Shown here piece after piece: positions 21,066 to 33,044 of a stretch of DNA of 64,000 nt. The notes below the pieces were generated by a model. It saw nothing but the letters and a program-made list of their open reading frames with translations, did not search any database and had not been told where the DNA came from. The DNA comes from Pegoplata infirma (Eukaryota; Arthropoda; Insecta; Diptera; Anthomyiidae). How positions within the stretch are numbered: position 1 is the stretch's first letter; every line of letters starts with the position of its first letter. The position numbers and the translations under genes were made by a program. The DNA is taken from contig OY992539.1 in the NCBI GenBank assembly GCA_963921195.1, positions 38,531,754-38,595,753 of the forward strand, in the 5' to 3' direction.

Positions 21066-21176
21066 ATGGGTCTTGAGGCGGAATCCGTCACCCATAACGT
21101 TTATGCAGACTTTAGCGTTCTAGTTTTTTTGGACTGCATCGTGCTTTTCACATTGCAACATGAATTTTTATCTTGA
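21066..21176 (+). other. Candidate terminal exon (weak)
   Basis: A pyrimidine tract and CAG (CTCCCTTCAATTTCAG, ending 21064) resemble a splice acceptor. They are followed by a 36-codon frame starting MGLEAESVTHNVYADFSVLV and ending with TGA at 21174-21176, with more balanced base composition than its surroundings. Homology was not recognised and no donor or upstream exon was identified. It may equally be a relic of a repeat. Confidence 0.2.
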
Positions 21177-21539
21177 ATTATACCCGCAAAAAATTAAAGT
21201 AGACGATAAGAAGGCTAAAGGGTATTGAAAACAGAAAGAAAAATCTTCTTCATGCTGATGAAAAGTATCATAAATATGATGAAATGTCACATATATTTTC
21301 GTCTAACGTAACGTGTCATCAATATGATGAAGCGGTGTCATCAAACAAGAATTTATACATATTTATTTATAAAACCTATTGAATTTTATTTTTATTTTAT
21401 TAATTCAATTTATTTTTTTAACTTATTTACAAATTGCTTGCTATTTTCTATTTTAAAAAATTTATATATTTTTAGTCTGATCACCATCGAGATTTGAATA
21501 ACCATTATAAAACGATTTGCTTAAATTTTATAAAATATA
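21177..21539. other. Repeat-derived spacer with TCATCAATATGATGAA words
   Basis: ATCATAAATATGATGAAATG and GTGTCATCAATATGATGAAG also occur near 24400-24500, so this is a dispersed repeat with unclear ends. Confidence 0.5.
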
Positions 21540-22283
21540 TCGCTCATTTACTTGAATATTGTCAAAACTCCAAATAGGTTTGTTCCAGAACTTTCCGGGT
21601 TAAGTTCGGTAAAATGAGAGAAAATCAAAAAACCTCTCACGATACCACAAAAATGCACAAAAGTACGGGAACGCAAAAAAACACATTTCAAGCCCAAAAT
21701 AACAGAAAATGTTAACAAACCAATAACGCTAAAATATTTTGTAAAAGTTTTGTAAAAGTTTATTTTAATAACAAATTATCTTTTTTTGCATTGAAATAAC
21801 ATTTTTCCTTGATTTAGTTCTTTATTTTATTTAAATTTCCAATTTAGCTTCAAAAAACAGCTGTTTTTTCAACATCTGACTGTTACCAATTTACCCAAAA
21901 AAAAAATGCGGGTAAGTTCGGTAAAATGAAAAACTAAATTACTCTCTCAAAAACTCTTTCATTTACTTATTTTTTGCGTACGAGAACGCACATCGGGCTG
22001 GTTTGGGTACCCTCGGGCACCCCCGGTAACGTTGTAGAACGAACCTATAATTTAATTTTGCAGAAATCGAGTTTAAAATTTACAATTGAAACTGGTTTTC
22101 CATTGAAAATGGACGGTACATTGAAAATGTAAAAATGACGTGTTATCTTCTCAAACGGTGAGTTGAAAAGATATTAATTCGAATTTTCGACACAATATAA
22201 AAAATGATATAAGAAATAATTCTGCATCATTAACTCAAAAATCACGTTTTTTGAGTTATGACGTTTTAAAAGTAAATGAGCGA
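21540..22283. mobile_element. TA-flanked MITE, TCGCTCA ends, inverted relative of 7111-7380
   Basis: TCGCTCATTTACTT and AAGTAAATGAGCGA between TA dinucleotides. The right part is the reverse complement of the 7.1-kb copy (TCTCAAACGGTGAGTT, ATTCTGCATCATTAACTC). A second element is inserted in its left arm. It lies within a decayed mini-me copy whose end GTGGAGGGTGTAAAAA is at about 22360-22375. Confidence 0.82.
21575..22047. mobile_element. Nested MITE, TAGGTTTGTTCCAGAAC ends
   Basis: TAGGTTTGTTCCAGAAC pairs with GTTGTAGAACGAACCTA. GGTAAGTTCGGTAAAATGA-like words recur near both ends. It interrupts the TCGCTCA MITE. Confidence 0.72.
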
Positions 22284-23285
22284 TATATAGAAGAGTAGAT
22301 TTTAAGGTTGGGGTGTCTCGGCAAACTTATGTTCTTAATGCCTCTATCACTAACAATTAGTGGAGGGTGTAAAAAATAAAAAGTACAGTGGGCAAAAAAG
22401 ACAAAAAAAAAACCTAGATCAATTTTTCCGTGATTTACATAGGCATTCTAATTTTCTTTTCTGCAACATTCATGCCATTCTAACATGTTCCCGTGAACAT
22501 ATTTCTGGAAAATTTGGCACATTACCCGGATATCGGCAGATCCTTAGATGCTCGTCTTTGTAAATAAAGTATATAAAGATTTAAAAACCGAAAATCAAAT
22601 TTATGAAAAACTTTTTCCCTTACACCATTTACACATTGTACTAAAGAAAACATGTACAAAAATCGTCATATAAAAAATATATTTTACATGCCTGTTGTTT
22701 AGTAAGTTTCTATATATTATATTTTAAGATGTTTTTTTTTTTTGTTTATATTCTGTTCATAATTCAAATCAAGGGTAAATTTGTGGACCATCATTTCATT
22801 CACTTGTACATTCCAGACACAGTGGAACAGAGCTTTAACACATCGGGACTTTGATTTTGTAAAAGAGATGAATCGTTATATACATTATAAAAATCACTAT
22901 TATAACGTTTTTGGACATAACATTGAATGCTATTTAAATAGTTCGATATAGTCGAGATTGTTATAGCCGTGTTGCACTGTACAATATATGTTAACCATGT
23001 ACCACCTACATACTCTTTAATAATATTTTGAGGAGTATATAAATTGTATTACAATATTGGTAAATATTTTGCAGATTTGCATTTTGTTGAGTTTTTTTTG
23101 ACTTTTTTTTAATTTTCAAGAAATTCAGTATTTCGGTATTTTTATTTTATATATTTCTTTGTTGTATAAACATTTATTTTTGTTATATTTTTTAAAAAAA
23201 TTTAATTTTATTTGATATTATTTCATATTATGTGTGGCGTTGCACACATGTTGCTGACAGTATTTGTTAAATTTGAAAACATCCC
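22284..23285. other. Unrecognised AT-rich spacer
   Basis: Includes the decayed mini-me end (about 22360-22375) and a 67-codon frame at 22360-22563 with no recognised family. Confidence 0.4.
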
Positions 23286-23921
23286 TGCAAACAAAACGAT
23301 ACGACATCGATTCGACGGTTGTATTGCCGATACGATAAATGTTATTGCGGCTATTATCGAATTCGTGTCGCCGGCTATACACCTTTCGGGAGAAACTGTT
23401 ACCCGACGGCAATACATCCCGGCGATACGAAAACGATTCGCCTTGGCGATAAAAGGGAAATATCGCCAGATAATCGTATAAACGAAAAATAAAAGATTTG
23501 TATGTATCGCCGGAATGTCACCAAAATGATAAATCGGCGATACAGCTATATCGGTTCCCTGAAGCTGAAAATAGACATTATTTTTTCATTCATATTTTGG
23601 TCATTTTAACAGGACTTAAAACTTTTGCATTCACCTGAAAAATGTGTCCGCAACATTCGCAGAATTTTTTATCTTTAAAAGCACATTTGTGTTTTTCGGC
23701 CAAATTTATATTCTTTCAAAGATTTCTTGTTGTGCTTGATAAATTATTTTAAATTGACAAAGAAATAAACATTTTCAATATTTTTTTGTTTATCGCCAAA
23801 AAAATCGTTCGTATGAGAAAACGGCGATATAATAAAAATAAAACTTTGATTTTTTATTGAAATGATAAATTTTCGTATCGCCGCAATATCTTTTCTGCGA
23901 TATATCGCCCTATTGTTTGCA
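23286..23921. mobile_element. MITE rich in GGCGATA / TATCGCC motifs
   Basis: Ends TGCAAACAAAACGATA and CGCCCTATTGTTTGCA share about 10 terminal bases in inverted orientation. TATCGCC or GGCGATA appears at least nine times in both orientations, giving overlapping open frames on both strands that are composition artefacts. Confidence 0.65.
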
Positions 23922-24591
23922 ATTTTTTTACTATTTTTTACTACAACTAGAAAGTCTTGTTTACTTTTTGTATTGAAAATTTCCAGTTGTAGTAAAATGA
24001 GTAAAAAGTTGTAGATTGTAGTAAGGTAATCGAATAGACCTATTCTAAAGCAAAATTTAAAATCAATACAACTATTTTTTAATAGTGCGTTCTTAATTTG
24101 GAGTGGACCAAAAAATGTTGTTTCTTTAACTCAAAAAAAATATTTCTCACAGTAAGTCATTTCGAACAGATTCGCATTTGTACCATTTATTAAGATTTTT
24201 AATGGATTACTTCTTATATAATAATATTTATTCTATAGAAACATTTCCAAATTTTGAAAATTCATTTCTGTTGAAGAGGTTTTAGAATTTAAGATTTTTT
24301 TTTTAATTTTTACAAAAGAAAATGTTTCAAGTTCTAAAGCATTTTTCCGATAGTACACTCAAAGAAAAAGCTTTTTCATATTAATTAAAAGCTACATCAA
24401 TCTGATGAAATTTTGCATCAATTTTCGTCCAATGTAACGTGTCAACAATATGATGAAGCGGTGTCATCAATATGACAAAGCGTGTCATCAATAACAAGAA
24501 ATTGTATTTATTTGAAAATAAAAAAAAAAATATATTATTTAATTTTATTTTGATTTATTATTTTGTTCATTTTTTTGCAGGGGCAGTGGAT
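23922..24591. other. AT-rich spacer with diverged minisatellite-like words
   Basis: A CTACAACTAG ... CAGTTGTAGTA inverted pair near 23940-23995, and TCATCAATATGA words at 24400-24500. Confidence 0.4.
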
Positions 24592-25300
24592 CCGTGTATA
24601 CGCGTCTGTTGATAAGAAGTACCAAAAAGTACTTTACAAAAAAGTATGTTAAAAGTATGAATATAACTTTTTAATTAAAAAATTAATTATTATACAATTT
24701 AAAAAAGTACTAAAATATTAATTTTGTTAAAAACTGCCAAAAATGTACACTTTAATTAATGGTACCAAAGTCAGTAATCCTTTTTCGCATTTTAGATTTT
24801 TGCGTGTAATAGAAAAATAGAAAAATTCTTAGATTTTGCTCTAGAAAAATTATCAGATTTTTCTTAGGAAAAATTTTAAGTTTCAAAGACTTTTTAAGAA
24901 AAATTTTAAGACTCCAAGACATATTTTCCATAGAAAAATTCTAAGATTCTGAGTCATTTTTCCTTAGAAAAATTCTAGATTCTTTTTTTTTATTTTTCTC
25001 TATTTTTTTCTCCCTGCCCTGATTTTCATTTTTTTCTTTCTAATTCGGTTTAGGAAGAGGTTGAATTTCCTGTTGCCCCCACCCTGTGTATTCGCGTCTG
25101 ATTTTAAGGAGAACCTAAAAGTACTTTAAATAAAAATTATGTAAAAAGTATGGATAAAACCTTTTAATAATAATTACCATTATTGTACATTTTAAAAACG
25201 TACTAAAATAGTACTTTTGTTTAAAAGGGAGAAAATTATACTCTCTGATAAGTGGTACCAAAGAAGTCCTTTTTTGTATTTTGGACTTTTGCATTAAATG
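24592..25300. repeat. Direct duplication of ~210 bp around diverged 35-bp-type units
   Basis: Segment 24592-24800 (CGCGTCTGTTGATAAG, AGTACTTTACAAAAAAGTAT) recurs at 25086-25300 (CGCGTCTGATTTTAAGG, AGTACTTTAAATAAAAATTA). Between them (24820-24990) lie degenerate units of the AGAAAAATTCTAAGATT type, resembling the minisatellite at 61.1 kb. Confidence 0.6.
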
Positions 25301-25489
25301 GTTGTTGGTGATTTTCTTTTTAATAAATTTGCATTTTTGAGCTATAGGTATTCCAAATAGGGGTTTTTGCATTTTTATAAAGTTAATGTGCGTTTGCTCT
25401 GAAACAGATGGCGTCACTGCATGAAAGCAATTACACATAAAATATGTAAAATTACTCATTTGGTTCCAACACTTGGAAGTAGGGTGGAG

Positions 25490-26332
25490 CGAGAAATGCT
25501 TTTTAGCGAATTTCCCTTGCGCGCTATGCCGGATTGGTAAAAATAGATGCCAAAACGATGAGGTTAAAATTTCAGGAAGATCCCACATCATCTTGGGATG
25601 AAGTGGGATCTGAAGTTTCAACCTTTTTAAGCCAAAGAGCATTTTTTAAAAAATTGTCAAAAATTAAAATTTGATCAGATCATCTAAATTTTGAATTTTA
25701 TGAGGTCTAGTTAATCACATCTATTTATATTTTAAATATCAGCTTTTCCAAAACCAAGAGGTGAAAAAATATGCATACATTTTGGAGAAACTCGAAAATC
25801 AAATTTTTGCTATAATATACAAAAAAAATGCGTTTAAATTGCAAAATATGATTTTTTTCATCATGACTTGGTAAATACCAAAAAACCATTACTGCAAAAA
25901 ATACAAAATTCTTAAAAAAAAACAAAAAATTTTTTTGAAACTAATTTGTTAAAATTATCGTGAATTCAAATCGGTCCACATGCCGTTTAAGAATTTCGTA
26001 TTTTTTGGCTTTAACGGTTTTGAAATCCTACGGTTGTCTATTTTCCAAGTCGGAAAGAAAAGTCATATTTTGCAATTTTAGTGTAATTTTTTTTATATTA
26101 TTGCAAAAAGTTGATTTTCGGGTGTAAAATCTAAATTAATGTGATAAACTAGACCCCATAAAATACAAAATTTATAAGATATGATCAAATTTGAATTTTT
26201 GACAATTTTTTTAAAAAAATGATCTTTGTCTTAGAAAAGTTTAAACTTCAGCGCTGAAGAGGGACCCCAAGATGAAGTGCGATCTTTCTGAAATTTTCAC
26301 CACATTGTTTTGGATTCTATTCTTACCAATAT
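25490..26332. mobile_element. Palindromic element inserted in a mini-me copy
   Basis: ATTGGTAAAAATAGATGCC (about 25533) and AGGAAGATCCCACATC pair with sequence at 26270-26332 ending ATTCTTACCAAT. The right junction falls inside the mini-me end TATAAGTTTGTCATTCCG. An open frame at 25115-25642 crosses its boundary and is not a gene. Confidence 0.6.
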
Positions 26333-27108
26333 AAGTTTGTCATTCCGTGTGTAACACCTCAAAATATTGGTCTAAGACCCCATAAAGTATATATATTCAT
26401 GATCCTCGTTCGATTCTAAGACGATTTAGCGATGTCCGTCCGTCTGTCCGTCTGTTAAAAACACGCTAAATTTTTAAAGACTTTACGGAGGCTCCTGAAG
26501 TTTGGCATATATGTTGGGTATTTACCTGATCAGGTTGACATTGCAATCCAGCGAAATCGGTCCAGTGGTTCAAAAGTTATAAGCAAAAGAGTGAATTTCG
26601 GCAAGGGTTTTTCATGAATTTACGAGATAAAAAACACGATAACTTTCTAAAGGCAATTCTGAGGATGCTGAAGCTTCGCACATATATTTGTCGTTCGCTT
26701 TGGCTATTTCATATTGAATTTCAGTCAAAGCGGTCAAGTGGTTCAAAAGTTATTAGCAAAACCGTAAATTTCCGATTCGACTCACCTTAAATTTACGTGT
26801 TGAAAACCCGTTAAACATGTTTTAAAAACATTGGTAAGTCACAAAAATATTTTACAACGCATTTTTGTCATTCAAAAATATTTTTACACTAAAATGTTAT
26901 TTTTTCACTCTAGAAAATTTACTATAACTTAAAAAGGGCATTGTGGAGGGTATTCATTAGCTTGTCCCGAAATCAGGAAATTTTGGAATTTCTTTAGAGC
27001 TGATTACGGGAAAAATAATTAAAAAATTTAGGAGGTCATCTTCAGGGCGCAACCAGCGCTTAAAGTTTGCATCCGTGGTGCATTTGGTCAAAAAAAAAAT
27101 ATTTTTTT

Positions 27109-28136
27109 ATACCCTCCACTCTAGTGATAGAGGGTATATATAAGTTTGTCATTCCGTTTGTAACACATCGAAATATTGGTCTAGGACCCCATAAAGTATA
27201 TATATTTATGATCCTCGATCGATTTTAAGTCGATCTAGCGATGTCCGTCCGTCCGTCCGTCCGTCCGTCTGTCTGTCTGTCTGTCTGTCCGTAGAAAACA
27301 CGATAACTTTTGAAAGACTTTACAGAGGCTACTGAAGTTTGGCATATATGTTTGTCATTTACCTGGTCAGGTTGGTATTGCAATCCAGCCAAATCGGTCC
27401 AGTGGTTCAAAAGTTATGAGCAAAAGAGTAAATTTCGGCAAGGGTGTTTCACGAATTTACGAGATAAAAAACACGATAACTTTCGAAAGACAATAATGAG
27501 ACTACTGAAGCTTGGCATGTATCTTTCCTGTTCCCCGGGTCTGTTTGGTTTTAAATTTCAGCTCAATCGGTCTAGTGGTTCAAAAGTTATAAGCGAAACC
27601 CTGAATTTCAGATTAATTTCATCTAAAATGCCACGTGTTTTAACAAGTTTTAAAAGCATTGGTGGTAACTAAACAATGCTTTTCAAACTTGTTTAATTTT
27701 AAAGCAATGCTTTTTAAACTTGTTTAGTTTTAAAAGCATTGGTAACTTAAAAATTACTCTCGAAAAAAATTTTACACTAAAAAAAAAATTTACACTCAAA
27801 AAAAAAATTGTACACTCAAAAAAAAATTTATACAAAAAAAAATTTAGTTTTTTTTTTACAAAAATGACAATATTTTGTGTACATACTTCACTCAGAAATA
27901 TTTTTACAGTAAAAAAAAACATTACACTCGAAAAAAATTGTACACTCAAAAAAAAAATTAGAAATTTTTTTTTTTTTTTTTTTTAATGACAAAAAAAGAG
28001 TTTTTTATTCAAAATAAAATATTTCTAATCAAAAGTGTTAATTTTTTCACTTAAAAAAATGTACTACCCTTTAAAAAAATGCATTGTGGAGGGTATTCAT
28101 AGATTCGGTAAAGTCGAATTTAACTTTTCTACTTGT
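27109..28136. mobile_element. Mini-me-like repeat, copy 5 (complete)
   Basis: Starts ATACCCTCCACTCTAGTGAT and ends AACTTTTCTACTTG. The GTCY run at 27243-27292 is the longest in the window (about 12 tetranucleotides). Two frames at 27225-27672 reflect the repeat, not a gene. The 3' third has been expanded by TTACACTCAAAAAAAA-type units. Confidence 0.8.
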
Positions 28137-28147
28137 TTATTTTTAAA

Positions 28148-28470
28148 TTGGTGCCAAAAGTTTTGTTAGTAAATTCTGGAAAAAATATTTGCAAAGTTTT
28201 CATGGAGCAATTTTGGTCCAGCGCAACGTTTTGAAACTTCGAAGATTTATTACATAATTTTTTAAGTTTTTGTAAAAAACAGCTTTTTATACAAAGGCTT
28301 GAACATAAACTCCGTTTTATACAAAATCTAAAAAGAACTCTTACAAACTCCGGTTTTTACAAAAACTTAAAAAAATATATAATAAATTACGCCTTTTCAA
28401 AATTTCAAAACGTTGTGCTGAACCAAATTTGCTCCATGAAAACTTTGTAAATATTTTTCCAGAATGTACT
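28148..28470. mobile_element. Small palindrome, ~320 bp
   Basis: TTTTCATGGAGCAATTTTGG pairs with CCAAATTTGCTCCATGAAAA. Inner CAACGTTTTGAAA / TTTCAAAACGTTG also pair. Confidence 0.72.
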
Positions 28471-28473
28471 CTA

Positions 28474-29563
28474 CACTGATAGAAATTTGTACATGACAAT
28501 AATGAAAATCTACATTAATGTTATGAAAAATGACGTTAAAAAGGAACCTATGTAGGGTTTCATTGAATTAATGAAATGGGTATCATAAAATGTAATTGCA
28601 AGAACAAGTTTCATTAAATTAATGAAAATTGTTCATACAAAATATAAATTGTATTTTATGAAAATGTTTCATTACTTTAATGAAAAAAGTATTTAATTCT
28701 TATGAAATACTTTCATTGAATAAATCCTACTCTTTATTTTTGAAATGAAATACTTTTATTGAATAAATGTTACTTTTATTTTTAAAATGAAATATATGTT
28801 TGAATTGTAAAGATCTTTTTATAGAATTAAAAATAATAAAAAAATGTTTTCACTTAGTTTTCTCGCACAAAATTTTACTCCAACCTTAACTTTTAATACA
28901 TAATTCAAACCACAAACTAATATAAAACATCACAAAAATTAGTTAATTAATATTTTAGTTTTAATTTAAAATTTCGTAAAAAAAATCTAAAAAAATCAAA
29001 AAATTACCAAGTTAAAAAAACACTTTCACATATTTTTTATTTTATCTATAGATTTCACTCAGTTTTTCTCAAACAAAATTTTACTTGAAATAATTTAAAA
29101 CAATGTGAGTTTAATAAATACTTACTGGCTTATTCATAATGAGTAAATTAAATCTAAAGTAGGTTTATTTGACTGATATTGCATGAATAATTGTCAAATA
29201 AACCTACTTTAAGTATACTTTAAGTATTATGAATAAAGGCCTTATAATTAATCAACAACATTTCATTTTAAATTTCGTAAAAAAATTCTTAGAAAAAATC
29301 ACGCTCTGATCAGCTGTTTTTGCGCGCGCAAACTAACAGACTAAACAGACACGACACGACAAGTGTCAAAAAATAGAAAATTTTGTAAACAAAACTTAAT
29401 GAAATTTTTTAATGAAACTACGAAATCTAATGAATCAAAATAAATGAATATCTTGCACAATATGTATGAAATTTCATTCAGCATATGAAAAATTTCATTG
29501 TTGCAATGAACCAACGTTAATGAATTCCATTCATTAGTGATATGAAGCGTTTTTCTATCAGTG
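28474..29563. mobile_element. TA-flanked MITE with CACTGATAGAAA ends and ATGAAA repeats
   Basis: TA-CACTGATAGAAA at the left and TTTTCTATCAGTG-TA at the right. Subterminal regions are filled with AATGAAA / TTTCATT words. Noncoding; open frames at 29341-29823 cross its border and are rejected. Confidence 0.85.
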
Positions 29564-29815
29564 TACCTAACGAAACTTTTGGCACCTATTTTAAAAATAA
29601 AAAAAAAAAAATAAAAAATTTTACCAAATGCACTACGGATACAAACTCTAAGCGCTGGTTGCGCCCTGAAGATGACCTCCAAAATTTTTATAATTTTTTT
29701 TCCGTAATCAGCTCATTACTAAGCATCATTCTAGGGGTATGCCCCAAAATTTTTTCATTTTCGGGACACGCTAGTATTCATAGTTTCGGCCAAGTCGAAT
29801 TTAACTTTTTTACTT

Positions 29816-30298
29816 GTTTTTAATTATAACAATTTTTTTCTAGTGTAACACCGTCCGACAAAAAGAAAAAAGTCGTTAAACACGAACTGGATAATATACG
29901 TTTGAAATTAGAGTGTCAATGTAGTAAAACTGCATTTACAGTTTTTTATTTCGTGCTCCTGTTTTCTTTTAAAGAGACTTCAAAGTTTTGGAGGATTAAT
30001 GGAGAAAATATTTTTTAAATATTTATACCTGTCCAAACATAACACTACATACAAAAAATTATGGGCTAAAAATGTTCAATTAAATCTATTGATCACAAAA
30101 TTTAAATAAGTCAATCAATGCAAATGTTTTTCTTTTTAATTTATTTGAATACATAAATTCAAAAATGCACAAAATAATCGGGTTTTACTTTTTTATTGTT
30201 GGAAACTTCATTCGTTAAATCAATCATTATTATAAATGACTATAAATGAAAAATTTATTAAAATTTGTGATTAAAATCGAAAAAATGTTTGATTGAAA
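29816..30298. other. AT-rich spacer
   Basis: Nothing recognised. Confidence 0.4.
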
Positions 30299-30299
30299 A

Positions 30300-31186
30300 A
30301 ACAAGTAGAAAAGTTAAATTCGACTTGGCCGAATCTATGAATACCCTCCACAATGCCCTTTTTAAGTGATAGAAAATTTTCTAACGTGAAAAAAATTACA
30401 TTTTTGGTAGGAAATATTTTACTTTGTGTAAAAAAACTTTTTTTTAGTAATTTTTGAAAAAAAAAAATAATTTACTAATTTTTTTTTTGAGTGTAAAATT
30501 TTTTTTTGAGTTTAAAATTTTTTTTTGAGTGTAAAATTTTTTTTGAGTGTATTTTTTTTGTTTTAGTGTAAAAATATTTTTGAGTGACAAAAATACCTTG
30601 TAAAATTTTTTTGTGACCCACAAATGTTTTTAAAACATGTTTAACGGGTTTTCAACACGTGAATTTAAGGTGAAACCAATCTGAAATTTACGGTTTTGCT
30701 AATAACTTTTGAACCACTGGACCGATTTGACTGAAATTTAAAGCGAACCGGGTCAGTGGAACGGCAAATATATGTGCCACACTTCAGCACCCTCAGAATT
30801 GCCGTTCGAAAGTTACCGTGTGTTTTATCTCTTAAATTCCAGAAAAACCCTTGCCGAAATTCACTCATTTGCTTATAACTTTTGAACCACTGGACCGATT
30901 TCGCTGGATTGCAATACTAACCTGACCAGGTAAATGCCCAACATATTTGCCAAACTTCAGGAGCCTCCGTAAAGTCTTTCAAAAGTTAGCGTGTTTTCAA
31001 CAGACAGACAGACAGACGGACAGACGGACGGACGGACGGACGGACGGACTTCGCTAGATCGTCTTAAAATCGATCGAGGATCATGAATATATATACTTTA
31101 TGGGGTCCTAGACCAATATTTCGAGGTGTTACAAACGGAATGACAAACTTATATATACCCTCTATCACTAGAGTGGAGGGTATAAT
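30300..31186. mobile_element. Mini-me-like repeat, copy 6: best full-length reference (~890 bp)
   Basis: Uninterrupted from ACAAGTAGAAAAGTTAAATT with hairpin TTCGACTTGGCCGAA to GAGTGGAGGGTATAA. It holds two TTTTGAACCACTGGACCGAT blocks, the (GACR)n run at 31001-31050 and TATGGGGTCCTAGACCAAT. No frame persists across the copies, so it appears noncoding. Confidence 0.8.
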
Positions 31187-31249
31187 AACAATTTTCTTTG
31201 TTGGAGGAATTTCAATCAAAAAATTGATTGAATCCGAGTTTTTGTTGAT

Positions 31250-31530
31250 TGAAATTGGATTTAAATTCCTTTTGTGTACTGATAGCAAATTAAAGAAGAG
31301 GATCTTCGCTAATTTTCAAATTTTGTTATTTAAATATATCAGAAAAAAGGAGGTAAGTAATGTCCTTTCAAAACTTTTAAAATATCACTTAAAATAAAAT
31401 ATTTTGATAACTTTTTGAAAGGACATTATTTACATCCTTTTTCCTGATATGACAAATAAAAATTTGGAAAAATTAAAGAAGATTCTGCTCTTTCGGTTAA
31501 AATCAATAGTGACATTAAAGGACAAGTAAA
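31250..31530. repeat. Inverted repeat / small MITE
   Basis: ATCAGAAAAAAGGAGGTAAG with TAATGTCCTTTCAAAA (31338-31374) pairs with TTTTGAAAGGACATTA and TCCTTTTTCCTGAT (31412-31448). The pairing weakens outward. Confidence 0.65.
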
Positions 31531-32867
31531 AATATTTAAAAAATATTTTACAAAATGTCATCCTTTAAAAATTTGAAGTCCTTTTAAAATGATACAGGAT
31601 CACAAAATGACAAACTGTAAATACAGTCATAAATTTAAAAAATTAAAGTAAAAAAAAACTTACTACTTAATTCTGTTACTTAACTTTACTTTTAGAAAAA
31701 TCTAATTTATTTATATCTAAACAAAAGAAAGAAACTTCCTTAAAATACCATAAATCCATACAAAAAAGTAACTTTTTTTCGTGTTTAGTTTGGCAAACAA
31801 AAATCCAAAAATTAAGTCAAGTCATAGATAAATGTTAGAAGATTTTCTTCTTAATCTCCGCAAGTGACTTGAGTGCATATCGCGAAAGCACTTCGTCAAA
31901 CTGTATGAGAACACACTTATACTATGAAAATTTATACATGTATTTATAACTAATACACACACACACATACAAACAAATATATTATTGTTGTTGCTGAAGA
32001 TATTAGCTATTAGTTTTATCGCTAAAATGACGTCAAATCGTGCTTATAAAGAAAACATAAGAAAAATGAGTACAATGAATAGAAAAAAATGTAAGAAACA
32101 AATTTTTATTTACAACATTAGGGGTATTCAAGAATAGATATTCAAATAATTATTTTCTCATGTTAAACAAAAAAAAAATTACCGGGTTAAAATGGATTTT
32201 AAAAATCATTCTATCAATTTTTTTTTTTTTCATTTTTCCTAGAGAACGTCTCTAACGTCAACACCCCTAATATTTTTACCATGATTAGCAAAACATATTG
32301 GCTTTTTCGGCTTTTGATACTCAACACACAAAAAAACAAGCCCATATATTGTTTTTACCATGTTTTATTTTTCTTGAATGGTTTTTGTCAAGATGGGTAA
32401 AAAAAAAAAATTTCCACAACAAGTTCATAATATATGACTTTGTATGGTGTTGTCATGGAAAGTCAAAAGAACCAAAAACAACACAACTTGTTTTTTTTTT
32501 TTATTTTCGAAGACAATAAAAACAACACCAATGAACAACAACAATCAGCTTTTCTAGTAAAGTATTTACAATAAATCCACAAAATCTACAAATCTAATGA
32601 TTAATTATATGAGATGCGGTAGCAAAAATGGCGGCGGCAACTAACTTTTTTGTTATTTATAGTGGCAGGAGGGAGAGTAATAGGAATTCGCAAGAAGGGT
32701 GATCTCAGGATTCGATATAGTAATATAAACACTTACTTTTAAACATAAAAACAAAAAAAAAATAAATAAATTTTTTTTATATTTATCATATAATAATATA
32801 TTTGCTAAAATTTGTATTCTTTGCTAGGAACAGTGATTTGGAAAGCAATTTTAAAGTTATTTTAGAG
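31531..32867. other. Low-repeat spacer
   Basis: AT-rich with CA and T runs. A lone ATGACGTCA word lies near 32026. Short frames (for example 32298-32519) have no recognised family. Confidence 0.4.
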
Positions 32868-32960
32868 TTATCGATAACAGAAAATTTTTCTATGGGAAAT
32901 TTTCTATAGAAAATGGTGTAAAGTTATCGATAACTCAAAATTCTCTAAAAATTGTGTATG
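32868..32960. repeat. TATCGATA satellite, left segment
   Basis: Two monomers (AGTTATCGATAACAGAAAAT, AAGTTATCGATAACTCAAAA) up to the CCCGAGT element at 32961. Confidence 0.85.
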
Positions 32961-33044
32961 CCCGAGTAAAAAAGTTTTTTATATAATTATATATAATTTA
33001 AAAAAAATTATATTAAATTATATATAATTATATAAAATTATATA

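Larger units (their letters stand above)
26960..29773. mobile_element. Element with TTGTCCCGAAAT / ATTTTCGGGACA ends, hosting others
   Basis: Arm sequence at 26960-27100 (GGTCATCTTCAGGGCGCAACC, shown in part) is inverted at 29615-29773 (GGTTGCGCCCTGAAGATGAC). It contains mini-me copy 5, a small palindrome and a TA-flanked MITE. Confidence 0.65.
26333..29815. mobile_element. Mini-me-like repeat, copy 4, host of a nest
   Basis: The left part has ATAAGTTTGTCATTCCG, CCATAAAGTATATATATTCA and the GTCY run at 26433-26456. The right end at 29776-29815 is ATTCATAGTTTCGGCCAAGT with ACTTTTTTACTTG. The two parts are separated by the element 26960-29773. Confidence 0.65.

Noticed and set aside
23212..23481. 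An 89-codon protein plus two minus-strand frames
   Set aside because: All three overlap inside the GGCGATA-rich MITE; open frames reflect motif composition.
25115..25642. A 175-codon protein on the minus strand
   Set aside because: It crosses the border of a palindromic element and a direct repeat; the Phe/Lys/Leu-rich composition is that of AT-rich DNA, and no domain is recognised.
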